Positions 44,018-54,298 are shown, counted from the first letter of the stretch. The stretch is DNA of 64,000 bases from Flavobacterium azooxidireducens (GCF_023195775.1 NZ_CP096205.1:1488001-1552000); one strand, 5' to 3'. Numbers and translations: made by a program. Notes: a model not told the origin generated them from the letters alone.

Positions 44018-45256
44018 ATGAAAATAATTAAATCTGAAATATTTTTTATAGTTTTATTTATAATAAATGTTGTTATACCAACTTTTAATAATTTTGAATT
44101 AACATTTGCAACATGGAGCATTTCAGCTTTATTAACGATACAATTTAGATATTCTGTTGGTATATTAAGGCTAGTTTTTATAAAATTAATCATAGTTTTT
44201 ATCGCATTTGTATCAACGCTTTATTATGATTATTCGGATTACAAAATCATACGCGATTTCACGTATTTATTTAAGCCAATTTTAGGACTTTTAATTGGTT
44301 ATCAACTATTAAAAAGGATCAAAACAGTCAATCCTTTTTTAATGATTGTTTATGGAAGTCTTGTGTTAGCAATTATTCACTTCATAATACTTTTTGTTAG
44401 TTTTTTTGTTTTCAATATTTCTTCAGTTAATAATATAAGAACCTACGGAGGTTATTTTAGTGATTTTGAGGTTTATGGATTAGTAATTCTATTGTTTTCA
44501 AATAAGTTAAACGTGGAATTATCCAAAAAAAGAAAATTATATTTTATCTCTATAATAGGACTTTCTGTTTTAGTATATTTTGCAAGAACAAATTTTATTC
44601 AATTAGCTATTTTATGTTTTTCTCTGTTGGGCTATTTTAAACTAACACTTAAAAGTTTTAGAATATTAACTGCATTTTCATTTGTAATAATTCTTAGTTA
44701 TGCAGCTATTTATCATAGTAATCCAAGAAGAAATAGTAGAGGTTTAGAATCTTTTTTATATAAAGTAAAAATTGCTCCAATTGAACCTTTTAAAACAAAA
44801 ATTAATCAAAACGATTGGAAAGAATTTAATGACAATTATAGATCTTTTGAAAATATTATTACTGTAAGACAAGTTACTTATGAAGGACAAAGAGCAATAT
44901 GGTTTGGCAAAGGATTGGGTTCCTTTATTGATATAGGTAGAGAAATGTGGACAAATGATGGAGAGTATATTAGATACGTTCCTACACTTCATAATTCTTA
45001 TATGACTATTTTGTTAAAATCAGGTTTAGTAGGCGTTTTTTTGATGTTAATTTTTCTTTTCTATTTACAAAGAAAAAATAAATTAAATTACCCGGAAATT
45101 GTGAAACTAAATAACTTGCTGTTAGGAACTGCAGTTTTTCTAATTCTATCAAATTGGGTTTTTATGGGACTTTATTTTAAAGTAGATAATAAAGCAATAA
45201 TAATTGGCTATTTAATTGCTTACAGGGAAGAAATACAAAAAAAATTAGATCTATAA
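44018..45256 (+). CDS. wzy: Wzy-type O-antigen polymerase
   Basis: The protein has 412 residues and about 10 transmembrane helices. It has a large periplasmic loop (about 240-325) containing VPTLHNSYMTILLKSGLVGVF at its end, the H-N-S/G-L-.G pattern of polymerase/ligase-type membrane proteins. It is expected to polymerise flipped repeat units in the periplasm. The position right after wzx supports polymerase over ligase. It is convergent with the following GT4 gene (4-bp gap). Confidence 0.78.
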   Translation: MKIIKSEIFFIVLFIINVVIPTFNNFELTFATWSISALLTIQFRYSVGILRLVFIKLIIVFIAFVSTLYYDYSDYKIIRDFTYLFKPILGLLIGYQLLKRIKTVNPFLMIVYGSLVLAIIHFIILFVSFFVFNISSVNNIRTYGGYFSDFEVYGLVILLFSNKLNVELSKKRKLYFISIIGLSVLVYFARTNFIQLAILCFSLLGYFKLTLKSFRILTAFSFVIILSYAAIYHSNPRRNSRGLESFLYKVKIAPIEPFKTKINQNDWKEFNDNYRSFENIITVRQVTYEGQRAIWFGKGLGSFIDIGREMWTNDGEYIRYVPTLHNSYMTILLKSGLVGVFLMLIFLFYLQRKNKLNYPEIVKLNNLLLGTAVFLILSNWVFMGLYFKVDNKAIIIGYLIAYREEIQKKLDL

Positions 45257-45260
45257 TTTT

Positions 45261-46421
45261 CTACAACATCATTTCGTATTGTTTTTTAATAAGGCTAGTA
45301 TATTTTTCAGTCGAAAATTCCTTTATCACTCTTTTGTATCCATTCTCTCCATAACTAGAAATTAAATTAGGGCTCTCTATCAATTTTTCAAGAAATATAC
45401 TAAGTTCTTCTGAATTATTTGCATCAAACAAGTAGCCGGTTTCTTCATGCACAACAATCTCTTTTAACCCGCCTAAGTTTGATGCCACAACTGGTTTTTT
45501 AGAAAGCATTGCCTCGGTGGCAACCAAACCAAATGATTCAGGTTCTTTGGAAGGCACAACAACAATATCTAGGGCATCATAATATTTCCAAATTTCTTTT
45601 TTAAAGTCCAAAATAGTAACCTGATTATCTAGTTTATAATCAAAAATTTTAGCTTCTAATTTTTCCAAATAGTGTTCTTGTCCTGTGGGTGTAGAGCCAA
45701 TATACACCAAATGAATATTTGAGTGTTTTTTTGATAATTCAAAAAATGATTTCAACAACACTTGTTGTCCTTTTAATCTGCTAATTCTTCCAACAAGACC
45801 AATGACAATAGTTGAATTGTTTTTAATTTTAAATTCATTTAGCCTTAAATTTTTCTTTTGTTCATCTGTTGAAAACGATAAATTCCTATTTTGACCATTA
45901 TGAATAATTGATGACTTATAGTCAATGTTTTTTTTATATTTGTGAAACTGTTCAAAAGTAGCCTTTGAATTAAAAATGATTCTATCCGAAAAAAAACAAA
46001 CTATTTTAGGATACCATTTAGCCAAAATTTTTGGATGCACAATTATTTCATGAACATGCCATAGATGCTTTTTGTTTAAAAGAAATGAGAAAAAGGCTCC
46101 GATAAATACAGAAATCGCATTAGAATGAACAAAAGCAATCTTTTTACCTTTTAATTCTTTTTTAATTTTATAGATTGAAAAAATCGTTTCAAATGGAAGT
46201 TTTAGAAAAAAAATTGGTTTAAGAATACCTCTTTTTACTTTTATGACAGACGTATGAATTACTTGTATGTTCATTTCTTTGAGAATTTCCATTAGAGGGC
46301 CATTTTCATGTAACACTACTATAGGATTATATTCCTTTGGATAATTTTCAAGTAATTCTAAAAGAGCTTTGTCTGCACCATATAACTCAGCAGATTGATT
46401 GATAATTAAAACATTTTTCAT
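45261..46421 (-). CDS. Glycosyltransferase family 4
   Basis: The protein has 386 residues with a GT-B fold. The N-terminal domain begins NVLIINQSAELYGADKALLELL. The C-terminal domain has IGLVGRISRLKGQQVLLKSF and the donor-binding EPESFGLVATEAMLSKKPVVASNLGGLKEIV (E..FG...EAM). It transfers a nucleotide sugar to the lipid-linked intermediate in the cytoplasm. It is downstream of the oxygenase-like gene on the same strand (8-bp gap). Confidence 0.9.
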   Translation of the reverse strand: MKNVLIINQSAELYGADKALLELLENYPKEYNPIVVLHENGPLMEILKEMNIQVIHTSVIKVKRGILKPIFFLKLPFETIFSIYKIKKELKGKKIAFVHSNAISVFIGAFFSFLLNKKHLWHVHEIIVHPKILAKWYPKIVCFFSDRIIFNSKATFEQFHKYKKNIDYKSSIIHNGQNRNLSFSTDEQKKNLRLNEFKIKNNSTIVIGLVGRISRLKGQQVLLKSFFELSKKHSNIHLVYIGSTPTGQEHYLEKLEAKIFDYKLDNQVTILDFKKEIWKYYDALDIVVVPSKEPESFGLVATEAMLSKKPVVASNLGGLKEIVVHEETGYLFDANNSEELSIFLEKLIESPNLISSYGENGYKRVIKEFSTEKYTSLIKKQYEMML

Positions 46422-46429
46422 CGAAAAAA

Positions 46430-47215
46430 CTATTGATTCTTTGCCGTAGCACTTCCAAAAAACTTATTTTTTGTTTTTACTAAAAGATTATAATTTTTAG
46501 CAAACAGTTTTTTAAATGCAGAAGCATCTTCTTTTGGAAACCAGTCAGTCGTTCTTGGTGTTTCAATAAAGCGTTCATGAATTTGATAAGCGTATGTAGC
46601 AATTGATGTTCTAAATCTTCCATCAGGAAAATTAGTCATATCATAGCCATGCAAGGTATAAGGACCACATTGTTGAATAATAAGTCTATTGAATGGAACT
46701 TCTAATTCAGCCTCTTCGTTAGTTCGTAAATCTTTAATTTTTAAATGACCTTTGTATTCTGGTTTCCAATCTTTATTTAAGTATAATAGCAAGTTAAGTT
46801 CACGGTACCAGTTTTTGTTGATAGGATGATAATTAAAATCAAGATGCATATCTAAAAAACTATTTTTCTTTCCTTGATGTAATCCTCCACCAAAATTTTT
46901 AGGATCAACAAATGTTTTTTTTGCCGTGATAAAAGCTAATATTTTATTAAACCTCTCGGAAGATAGATCGTTATAAAGTTCCAAAAATTCTGGACAAATT
47001 TCCTTGTAATTTGATTTTTCAAACTTATTGTTGGCAAACGAATAGTCTCTACTTTTATTATTCAACTCAGGAACCGAAGCATAAGCTTTGTCTAGTTTAT
47101 TCTCATCACAAAAATCATCTATGATAAGATGAGGAAAAGGTTGTGCTGCAAGATATTGAATGCGGAGAGCATCTAAGTTTTTTTCAAGTTGTTCAAAATT
47201 AATCATGGATAGCAT
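46430..47215 (-). CDS. 2OG-Fe(II) oxygenase-like protein
   Basis: The protein has 261 residues. The iron-binding facial triad is visible as H-x-D in DMHLDFNYHP and a distal histidine in PYTLHGYD, followed by RFRTSIATYAY, where the arginine would bind 2-oxoglutarate. N-terminal PFPHLIIDDFC is typical of prolyl 4-hydroxylase-like members. In polysaccharide loci such proteins may hydroxylate a sugar or lipid intermediate, but the substrate is not known. The start could also be the Met at 47206. Confidence 0.75.
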   Translation of the reverse strand: MLSMINFEQLEKNLDALRIQYLAAQPFPHLIIDDFCDENKLDKAYASVPELNNKSRDYSFANNKFEKSNYKEICPEFLELYNDLSSERFNKILAFITAKKTFVDPKNFGGGLHQGKKNSFLDMHLDFNYHPINKNWYRELNLLLYLNKDWKPEYKGHLKIKDLRTNEEAELEVPFNRLIIQQCGPYTLHGYDMTNFPDGRFRTSIATYAYQIHERFIETPRTTDWFPKEDASAFKKLFAKNYNLLVKTKNKFFGSATAKNQ

Positions 47216-47344
47216 TTTTTAATTAGTAGCAAAAATAGGGATTTATGTTTATATAAGAACATGACAAAAATCATTATTCTTTATAACAATAGTAGAAAAT
47301 TATATATAAACATCAAAAAGTAAAGAGAAACTCCCAATTTTATC

Positions 47345-47352
47345 TATTTTTG
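47345..47352 (+). promoter_or_regulatory. Promoter -7 element upstream of the DUF1972 glycosyltransferase
   Basis: TATTTTTG matches TAnnTTTG and ends 21 bp before the ATG at 47374. It would drive the 47.4-52.9 kb operon. Confidence 0.5.
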
Positions 47353-47373
47353 CCGTTGGAAATTTTTTTATAA

Positions 47374-48480
47374 ATGAAAATAGCTATACTCGGCACCCGA
47401 GGAATACCAAACTACTACGGAGGATTTGAACAATTTGCAGAATTTTTTTCAGTATATCTGGTTCAAAAAGGGCACGAGGTATATTGCTATAACTCGCACA
47501 ATCATAAATTTCAAGAAGAAACATTTCATGGTGTAAACATCATTCACCAACACGATCCTGAATACAAATACGGTACTTTTGGTCAGTTTATTTACGATTA
47601 TAATTGCATAAAAGATTCTCGTAAAAGAGATTTTGACATTATTTTACAATTGGGCTACACCAGTAATTCTATTTGGTATTTTCTTCTTCCAAAAAAGCCA
47701 ATCATCATTACCAATATGGATGGTATCGAATGGAAACGTTCTAAATACAGTCGTCCAGTGCAACAATTTCTGCGTTTTGCAGAACGACTCGCAGCAATTA
47801 GTAGTGACTATTTGATTTCTGATTCATTGGGAATTCAAACTTTTTTGAAAAAAAGATACAAAAAAGATTCTACCTATATTGCTTATGGAGCCCATCCGTT
47901 TAACAATCCAAACGAAGCAATTTTAGAACAATATCAAGTTAAAAAAGAAAATTTCAACATGATTATGGCTCGGTTTGAACCCGAAAATAATTTAGAAATG
48001 GTGTTAGACGGTGTAGTAAAAAGCAATGATTCAACTCCAATCTTAGTTGTAGGAAATCACAATACCAAATACGGAGAATACTTAAAGAATAGATACCAAA
48101 ATCATGCTTCTATACGGTTTATGGGAGCAATTTACAACTTAGAACATCTTAACAATCTACGCTATTTTTCAAAACTTTATTTTCACGGTCATTCTGTTGG
48201 CGGAACAAACCCATCTTTGCTCGAAGCAATGGCTTCCAAAGCACTGATTTTAGCTCACAACAATGATTTTAACAAAGGAATAATCAAACAAAACGGCTAT
48301 TATTTCGCTAATGCCGAAGAGGTAAAAAATTTACTGCTCACTATCAAAAAAAATGATAACTTGCAATTTATTCAAAACAACTTTGAAGCCATTGTAAACG
48401 AATTTAATTGGGATAAAATAAATGGAGAATACCTCAGTCTTTTTGAGCAATGTATGGCACGATCTAAAACAGGAAAATAA
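47374..48480 (+). CDS. DUF1972-type glycosyltransferase (rhamnosyltransferase-like)
   Basis: The protein has 368 residues. Its start, IAILGTRGIPNYYGGFEQFAE, is the hallmark of DUF1972 GT-B glycosyltransferases, several of which are rhamnosyltransferases. The C-terminal half has MARFEPENNLEMVL and FHGHSVGGTNPSLLEAMASKA. With dTDP-rhamnose made in this locus, rhamnose is a plausible donor. It begins the long plus-strand operon that runs to 52860. Confidence 0.88.
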   Translation: MKIAILGTRGIPNYYGGFEQFAEFFSVYLVQKGHEVYCYNSHNHKFQEETFHGVNIIHQHDPEYKYGTFGQFIYDYNCIKDSRKRDFDIILQLGYTSNSIWYFLLPKKPIIITNMDGIEWKRSKYSRPVQQFLRFAERLAAISSDYLISDSLGIQTFLKKRYKKDSTYIAYGAHPFNNPNEAILEQYQVKKENFNMIMARFEPENNLEMVLDGVVKSNDSTPILVVGNHNTKYGEYLKNRYQNHASIRFMGAIYNLEHLNNLRYFSKLYFHGHSVGGTNPSLLEAMASKALILAHNNDFNKGIIKQNGYYFANAEEVKNLLLTIKKNDNLQFIQNNFEAIVNEFNWDKINGEYLSLFEQCMARSKTGK

Positions 48481-49750
48481 AGAACATTTTTCATTTATTC
48501 CTTTTTTGCTTTTACTCTGTACCATTCCAATGCCATTAGGAATAAATAATGTTTGTTTAAGTATATTTCTCTTTTCTGTTCTTTATAAGTTCAAAACGTT
48601 TAAATTTCAGTACTCACTTTTATTGGTTATTGCACTTTTTCTGCTGATGATAATCTCTTATTTCTGGAGTATTGATGCTAAGGCAACCCTAAAAGCCATT
48701 CCCAAAGAAATTGGATTGTTACTAATTCCACTATGTTTTATGATTATGAGGCCGTTTTCAAAAGAACAACGGCAAAAAATCATAAAATACTACAGTTATG
48801 CCATGGTAATTTATGTGGTTTTTTATTTAATCAAGGCTATTGTGAGATTTTTATTGTCTAGCGATACAAATGTGTTTTTTTATCATGAATTAGTGACTAA
48901 AGAAGTAAACGCTATTCACGTTTCGGTGTATGTTTCCATTGCCTTTTTTTACTTTTTTACAAAAGAAATCAAATCTAAAGTAGATACAATTATTACTTTA
49001 TTGCTTTTTGTATTCATCTTTCTTTTGTCTTCCAAAAACATCATTATTGTTTTTATTGTTTTAATATTAATAGAGTTTTTCTTTTTTTCAAAAAGCGGAC
49101 ATAAAATGAGAATGCGAAATCTAATCGTTCTTGGTTTAATTCTCGGTTCATTTTTATTTATAGGAAAAATTAAAGATAGGTTTAAAGCAGAATTTCAATC
49201 AAATACAGAAAAAAGCATTAGCCACACCGTTTTAGATTTAGATAAAAGTTTAGAAGGTGTAAACGTATTAAGTATTAAAGAAGCTTGGACCAACGAAAAA
49301 TTCTCCCCCAACGACTTTTTCCCCGGAACAGCTTTTAGAGTATATCAAGCCAGAATGTTTTTTGAACTATTTCAGGAGGAAAATGTTTTTTGGACAGGCT
49401 ATGGCTTAAATGCATCCTATAAAAAACTAGAAGAAAAAGCTATTCAATATGATGTTTTTAGAGGAAATGAAAGTCAAGAAGGCTATCAAAACAAAAACTT
49501 TCATAACCAATATATTCAAAATTTTGCTGAACTTGGCTTCTTTGGTTTTTTGATTTTAATAGTTTTACTCGTTTTAAATTTAAAAAATGCAACAAAAAAC
49601 AAAGATTTTGTGCAAATTGCTTTCGCAATTCTGATGATAAGTTTATTTTTGACAGAATCTTTTTTATGGAGACAACGAGGCGTTATGTTTTTTAGTTTGC
49701 TTTACTGTCTTTTTAATGCAAAAGATTTTTTTGCCCCTAATAAAAATTAA
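48422..49750 (+). CDS. O-antigen ligase/polymerase-like membrane protein
   Basis: The protein has 442 residues and about 10-11 transmembrane helices. A long periplasmic loop (about 265-355) ends in NKNFHNQYIQNFAELGFFGFLILI, the H-N-.Y/G motif of the O-antigen ligase family (WaaL/Wzy_C). With a separate Wzy-like gene upstream it may be the ligase. The start overlaps the previous gene by 59 bp; a later start would cut the first helix, so 48422 is kept. Confidence 0.78.
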   Translation: MENTSVFLSNVWHDLKQENKEHFSFIPFLLLLCTIPMPLGINNVCLSIFLFSVLYKFKTFKFQYSLLLVIALFLLMIISYFWSIDAKATLKAIPKEIGLLLIPLCFMIMRPFSKEQRQKIIKYYSYAMVIYVVFYLIKAIVRFLLSSDTNVFFYHELVTKEVNAIHVSVYVSIAFFYFFTKEIKSKVDTIITLLLFVFIFLLSSKNIIIVFIVLILIEFFFFSKSGHKMRMRNLIVLGLILGSFLFIGKIKDRFKAEFQSNTEKSISHTVLDLDKSLEGVNVLSIKEAWTNEKFSPNDFFPGTAFRVYQARMFFELFQEENVFWTGYGLNASYKKLEEKAIQYDVFRGNESQEGYQNKNFHNQYIQNFAELGFFGFLILIVLLVLNLKNATKNKDFVQIAFAILMISLFLTESFLWRQRGVMFFSLLYCLFNAKDFFAPNKN

Positions 49751-49753
49751 AAT

Positions 49754-50737
49754 ATGAAAAGAATACTTATAACTGGAGCAGCCGGGTTTTTAGGCTCGCA
49801 TCTTTGTGATCGATTTATTGCAGAAGGATATTATGTTATCGGAATGGATAATCTAATCACCGGAGATTTAAAAAACATTCAACATTTATTTAAAGAGAAG
49901 AACTTCGAATTCTATCACCACGATGTTACAAAATTTGTATTTGTTCCAGGGAAATTAGATTATATTCTTCATTTTGCATCGCCTGCCAGTCCAATTGATT
50001 ATTTAAAAATTCCTATTCAAACCCTAAAAGTAGGTTCATTAGGAACCCATAATTTGTTGGGATTGGCTAGAGTAAAAAAAGCTCGAATTTTAATTGCTTC
50101 TACATCTGAAATTTATGGAGATCCTCTGGTTCATCCACAAACAGAGGAATATTACGGCAATGTAAACACCATTGGGCCACGTGGGGTTTATGATGAAGCA
50201 AAACGTTTTCAAGAATCAATTACCATGGCCTACCACACTTTTCATGGTTTAGAAACTAGAATTGTTCGAATTTTTAATACATATGGTCCGCGAATGCGAT
50301 TAAATGATGGACGCGTAATTCCCGCATTTATCGGTCAAGCGTTACGCGGAGAAGACCTAACTATTTTTGGCGACGGAATGCAAACACGCTCTTTCTGCTA
50401 TGTAGACGATCAAGTGGAAGGAATTTACAGATTACTTTTATCAGACTATAATTTACCGGTAAACATTGGTAATCCAGACGAAATAACCATCAAAGATTTT
50501 GCCGAAGAAATTATAAAACTTACCGGAACTACTCAAAAAGTAGTTTACCATCCATTACCTATAAACGATCCGCTACAAAGACAACCGGATATTACAAAAG
50601 CAAAAGAATTATTAGGTTGGGAACCAAAAGTTTCAAGATCAGAGGGGATGAAAATAACCTATGATTATTTTAAAACACTTTCTACAGATGAACTTTTAAA
50701 AGAAGAACACAAAGACTTCTCAGGATTCATTCATTAA
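49754..50737 (+). CDS. UDP-glucuronate decarboxylase-like NAD-dependent epimerase/dehydratase
   Basis: The protein has 327 residues. It is an extended SDR with [47 protein letters not shown], the catalytic YDEAK, and [20 protein letters not shown]. This set is characteristic of UXS enzymes making UDP-xylose from UDP-glucuronate. It is not a RmlB: the ASPASP and DEAK motifs differ from RmlB's. UDP-xylose or a 4-keto-pentose would be a donor for the polymer. Confidence 0.87.
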   Translation: MKRILITGAAGFLGSHLCDRFIAEGYYVIGMDNLITGDLKNIQHLFKEKNFEFYHHDVTKFVFVPGKLDYILHFASPASPIDYLKIPIQTLKVGSLGTHNLLGLARVKKARILIASTSEIYGDPLVHPQTEEYYGNVNTIGPRGVYDEAKRFQESITMAYHTFHGLETRIVRIFNTYGPRMRLNDGRVIPAFIGQALRGEDLTIFGDGMQTRSFCYVDDQVEGIYRLLLSDYNLPVNIGNPDEITIKDFAEEIIKLTGTTQKVVYHPLPINDPLQRQPDITKAKELLGWEPKVSRSEGMKITYDYFKTLSTDELLKEEHKDFSGFIH

Positions 50738-50740
50738 AAA

Positions 50741-52108
50741 ATGGTAGCACCTCAAAAAGGAAGATATTCAAAATTCATTAGACCAATAAGTGTTTTTTTA
50801 GACTTATTGGTCTTAGTATTACTATCTGTCTTTTTTTTTGACGAGTTAAATGTTAATGACATTTACTTTGGATTGTACCTAATTATAAGTTGGTCTATAA
50901 TCGCTTTTTTTATTGAATTTTATGAAGTCTATCGATTCACAACACCAGTTGAAATTTTATCTAAAATATTAAAGCAATCCATCGTTTTTTTGTTGGTTGT
51001 AATTGCTTATTTTCCATTTGCTAAAGAATCTGTTTTTAGCGGAAAAGCGATTGCAATTTTCATGACAATTAGCTTCATTCTAATTGTTTTATTAAAATAT
51101 TTTCTTTTCTATTATCTCAAAAAATATAGAATTATTACAGGAAGTAATTTTAGAAATGCAATCATTATAGGTTATACCCAAGAAGCTAAAAACCTAAAAG
51201 AACTTTTTGAAAAGAGAAATGATTATGGATACCGCTTTTTTGGATATTTTTCTGATAAAAAGGTAAATGAGCAAATTAAAGGAAAAGTTACAGACATTAA
51301 AAATTATGTAATTGAAAACAAAATAGATGAAATTTATTGTTCATTAAACGAAATAACAAATGAACAATTAAAAGATTTAGTTGAATTTGCAGATGAAAAC
51401 AACAAAACCATCAAATTTATTCCTGATACAAAACAAATTTTTTCTAAAAATTTAAAAATAGATTACTACGAAATGTTTCCGGTTCTTTCATTGCAACGAA
51501 CCTTGTTGCATGAGCCAGCAACCAAAGCGTTTAAAAGAGCATTTGATATACTGTTTTCACTTTTTGTTATTGTTTTTTTACTGTCATGGTTAATGCCAAT
51601 ACTTGCAATTTTGATCAAATTAGAATCAAAAGGACCGGTTTTCTTTAAACAAGGAAGACCCGGTTTAGATGAAGAGGAATTTTTCTGTTATAAATTCAGA
51701 TCCATGCAAATTAATCATACCACAGAAAGAGAAGCTTCTAAAAACGATCCAAGAGTGACTAAAATCGGACGTTTTTTAAGAAAAACCAGCTTAGACGAAA
51801 TGCCACAATTTTTTAATGTTTTGGTTGGTGATATGTCAGTAGTTGGCCCAAGACCACATCTTTGGTCACAAAACAAAGCCTATGGCAACAAAGTAAAAAA
51901 ATATATGGTTCGCCATTACGTGAAACCGGGAATTACTGGATTAGCCCAAGTGAAAGGTTTTAGAGGCGAAATTGAAACCGATGAAGACATGATTAATCGC
52001 ATTAAATTTGATGTTTTTTATATCGAAAATTGGTCGTTTGTGTTAGATGTAAAAATTATTATTCAAACTGTGGTTAATATTTTTAAAGGAGAAGAAAAGG
52101 CATATTAA
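50741..52108 (+). CDS. Initiating undecaprenyl-phosphate sugar-1-phosphate transferase (WbaP/WcaJ-like)
   Basis: The protein has 455 residues. It has four N-terminal membrane helices, a Rossmann-like CoA_binding_3 region (about 130-240) and a C-terminal bacterial sugar transferase domain (about 262-455): KRAFDILFSLFVIV, GPVFFKQGRPGLDEEEFFCYKFRSM, KIGRFLRKTSLDEMPQFFNV and MSVVGPRP. It starts repeat-unit synthesis by moving a hexose 1-phosphate to undecaprenyl phosphate. Its TAATG junction with the next gene suggests translational coupling. Confidence 0.94.
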   Translation: MVAPQKGRYSKFIRPISVFLDLLVLVLLSVFFFDELNVNDIYFGLYLIISWSIIAFFIEFYEVYRFTTPVEILSKILKQSIVFLLVVIAYFPFAKESVFSGKAIAIFMTISFILIVLLKYFLFYYLKKYRIITGSNFRNAIIIGYTQEAKNLKELFEKRNDYGYRFFGYFSDKKVNEQIKGKVTDIKNYVIENKIDEIYCSLNEITNEQLKDLVEFADENNKTIKFIPDTKQIFSKNLKIDYYEMFPVLSLQRTLLHEPATKAFKRAFDILFSLFVIVFLLSWLMPILAILIKLESKGPVFFKQGRPGLDEEEFFCYKFRSMQINHTTEREASKNDPRVTKIGRFLRKTSLDEMPQFFNVLVGDMSVVGPRPHLWSQNKAYGNKVKKYMVRHYVKPGITGLAQVKGFRGEIETDEDMINRIKFDVFYIENWSFVLDVKIIIQTVVNIFKGEEKAY

Positions 52109-52860
52109 TGAATGAGTTGGTATCCATAATAACTCCAACATATAATTCTGCGAAATTTATTGCAGAAACCATTCAGTCTGTTCAAAATCAGACCTATTCT
52201 AACTGGGAAATGATTATTGTTGACGACGGTTCTTCCGATGAAACGATAGCCGTTGTAAAAAGAATTCAAGAAACAGAGCATAGAATTCATTTCATTGAAC
52301 AAATTCAAAATGTGGGTCCAGCAATCACTAGAAATAAAGGCATTGAAATAGCAAAAGGAAAATACCTAACTTTTTTAGATGCAGATGACATTTGGTTTAC
52401 CGATTTTATAGAAAACAGCATTAAAACCATTCAAAAAACAGGAATACCTTTTGTTTTTTCATCCTATAGACGTTCTAATGAACAATTGGAGTTTGTATAT
52501 TCTGATTTTTTAGTTCCACAAAAAGTCACCTATACCGATATTTTAAAAACAAACTCAATTAGTTGTTTAACCGCTTTTTTAGATGTTGAAGTGGTTGGGA
52601 AAAAATTTATGCCCATCATTCATAAAAGACAAGATATGGGTTTGTGGCTCAAATATTTAAAAGAAATTCCTTTTGCTTATGGAATTCAAGCCCCAAAAGC
52701 AATTTATCGAATCAGGAAGAATTCCCTTTCCAGAAAAAAATCGCATTTAATCAAATACCAGTGGCAGTTTTATAGAGAAGTAGAAAAACTTTCGGTTTTA
52801 CAATCGATATATTATATGTGGCATTGGATGTACAGGGGTTTTCTTAAATATCGAAATTAA
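52108..52860 (+). CDS. Glycosyltransferase family 2
   Basis: The protein has 250 residues. It is a GT-A fold protein with VSIITPTYNSAKFIAETIQSV, MIIVDDGSSDET, NVGPAITRNKGIEIAKGKYLTFLDADDIW (DXD), as in WcaA-like transferases. It is the last gene of the plus-strand operon and converges with the PaaK-like gene, overlapping it by 4 bp at the 3' ends. The donor is unknown. Confidence 0.93.
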   Translation: MNELVSIITPTYNSAKFIAETIQSVQNQTYSNWEMIIVDDGSSDETIAVVKRIQETEHRIHFIEQIQNVGPAITRNKGIEIAKGKYLTFLDADDIWFTDFIENSIKTIQKTGIPFVFSSYRRSNEQLEFVYSDFLVPQKVTYTDILKTNSISCLTAFLDVEVVGKKFMPIIHKRQDMGLWLKYLKEIPFAYGIQAPKAIYRIRKNSLSRKKSHLIKYQWQFYREVEKLSVLQSIYYMWHWMYRGFLKYRN

Positions 52861-54194
52861 GATTTTTGCTTTAAATTCGATTCAATTATTTGAGGTTTTC
52901 CTGATGGGCTTGCTTTTATGAAAGCCACTTTTTTAAATTCAATATCTAGGCTGTTTTCGGTGAGAAGATTGATTTTTGTTTCAATCTTTTTTAAAATTTC
53001 ATCTGAAAAATTAAAATTTGAATCGGTAATATATTCAAATTCAATTTTTTCCAAAGAGTTTTGTGTAATTTTGAATTGTTTGATTTCGGGAAAATATTCA
53101 ACAATTCCCGTAAAACTATGAACAATTAAGGTTTTCCCGTTTGATGTTTTAACAATATCTGTTTCTCTTCCAACAATTTTTTCTAATAAAGGATAATTAT
53201 ACTTTCTGTTAATAGGATATTTTTCTTTAGGTAGTTTTATAGCCAAGTCACCAAGTTTATAACGAATCATTGGCATAGCAAAATTTGTAAGGGAAGTGAC
53301 TAAAACGTGTCCCATTTCACCATCCTTAACGTTATTTCCTTGATCATCTACAATTTCAATACAAACATGAGGGCTCATTATATAATAATAATCCAAATCA
53401 TTTGTGCACGCCATCAATAAGCCTTCTGCACATCCGTAAGTATCAATAATTTTGGGTGAATCAAAAGCTTTTTTAAAATTAGTTATAAAATGAGGAAATA
53501 GTTTATCGCCCAGAGAAACGATTCCTTTAATTGGATGCGAATTTTTAGTATCGATTAAAGTTTGAGCTAATTGATTTATCGCAGAAGGATATCCAATTAA
53601 GTAATCGATTTTTTTCTTTTTCAATAGTTTAATAAGATGCAAATGATCCGGTTTAGATAAGCTAAAACTATTTACATAATGAATATTGTAAAATAAGTCT
53701 TTTAAGTTTTTTGGGAAAACCCTTTTTGGAGACATACCAAATTGCATAGTAGAATCTCCAATTCTATATCCTGACCATAGATACCAATGGCTCTGAATTC
53801 CTTGTAAAAAAAAACGACTTTTTTTCTCATTATAGCTAAAGGATTGAACCCCGCTACTTCCGCTACTATAGTTCTTCTGTAAATCGGAAACATTATATTT
53901 AGTAGAAATTAAATTTTCTTTTTGCTCCCTTAACAATTCTTTAGTTAATTGCGGAAAGTCTGTCAATCTTAGTTCGGAAAGATCCTTATTTAAAAAACAT
54001 TTTTGATAATACGGAACAGTGCTACAAGCGTGAGGAAGTATTTTTTTTAAATTTTCTTCTTGAATTTTTTCTAATTGTGATTCAGACAACCGGTCATATT
54101 TATTCCACTTATGCAAAGATGATAGATAATTTGCTCCCAAAAGTTTATCACCTAAGCTAACAACAGTTTTAACAAATAAATTTTTAAAAATCAT
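52857..54194 (-). CDS. PaaK/CapK-like adenylate-forming enzyme
   Basis: The protein has 445 residues. It matches the phenylacetate-CoA ligase/CapK group: LPHACSTVPYYQK at the start, the phosphate-binding NYSSGSSGVQSF (near 108-119), TYGCAEGLLMA, and PMIRYKLGDLAIKL. In capsule and O-antigen loci such proteins are thought to activate an acyl or amino-acid group that decorates the polymer; the acceptor here is unknown. It is on the minus strand at the end of the polysaccharide locus. Confidence 0.85.
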   Translation of the reverse strand: MIFKNLFVKTVVSLGDKLLGANYLSSLHKWNKYDRLSESQLEKIQEENLKKILPHACSTVPYYQKCFLNKDLSELRLTDFPQLTKELLREQKENLISTKYNVSDLQKNYSSGSSGVQSFSYNEKKSRFFLQGIQSHWYLWSGYRIGDSTMQFGMSPKRVFPKNLKDLFYNIHYVNSFSLSKPDHLHLIKLLKKKKIDYLIGYPSAINQLAQTLIDTKNSHPIKGIVSLGDKLFPHFITNFKKAFDSPKIIDTYGCAEGLLMACTNDLDYYYIMSPHVCIEIVDDQGNNVKDGEMGHVLVTSLTNFAMPMIRYKLGDLAIKLPKEKYPINRKYNYPLLEKIVGRETDIVKTSNGKTLIVHSFTGIVEYFPEIKQFKITQNSLEKIEFEYITDSNFNFSDEILKKIETKINLLTENSLDIEFKKVAFIKASPSGKPQIIESNLKQKS

Positions 54195-54298
54195 TTTTAA
54201 ATTTCAATTAAAAAATCAAAAATAACAAAACCATCAACCGAAAACCAAAAACGAACACTTTTTTTGCCACTTCGTTTTAACTTCTGTTCAAAACGAGT

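Noticed and set aside
49754..50737. RmlB (dTDP-glucose 4,6-dehydratase)
   Set aside because: [22 protein letters not shown] and FNTYGPRM motifs point to UDP-glucuronate decarboxylase instead.
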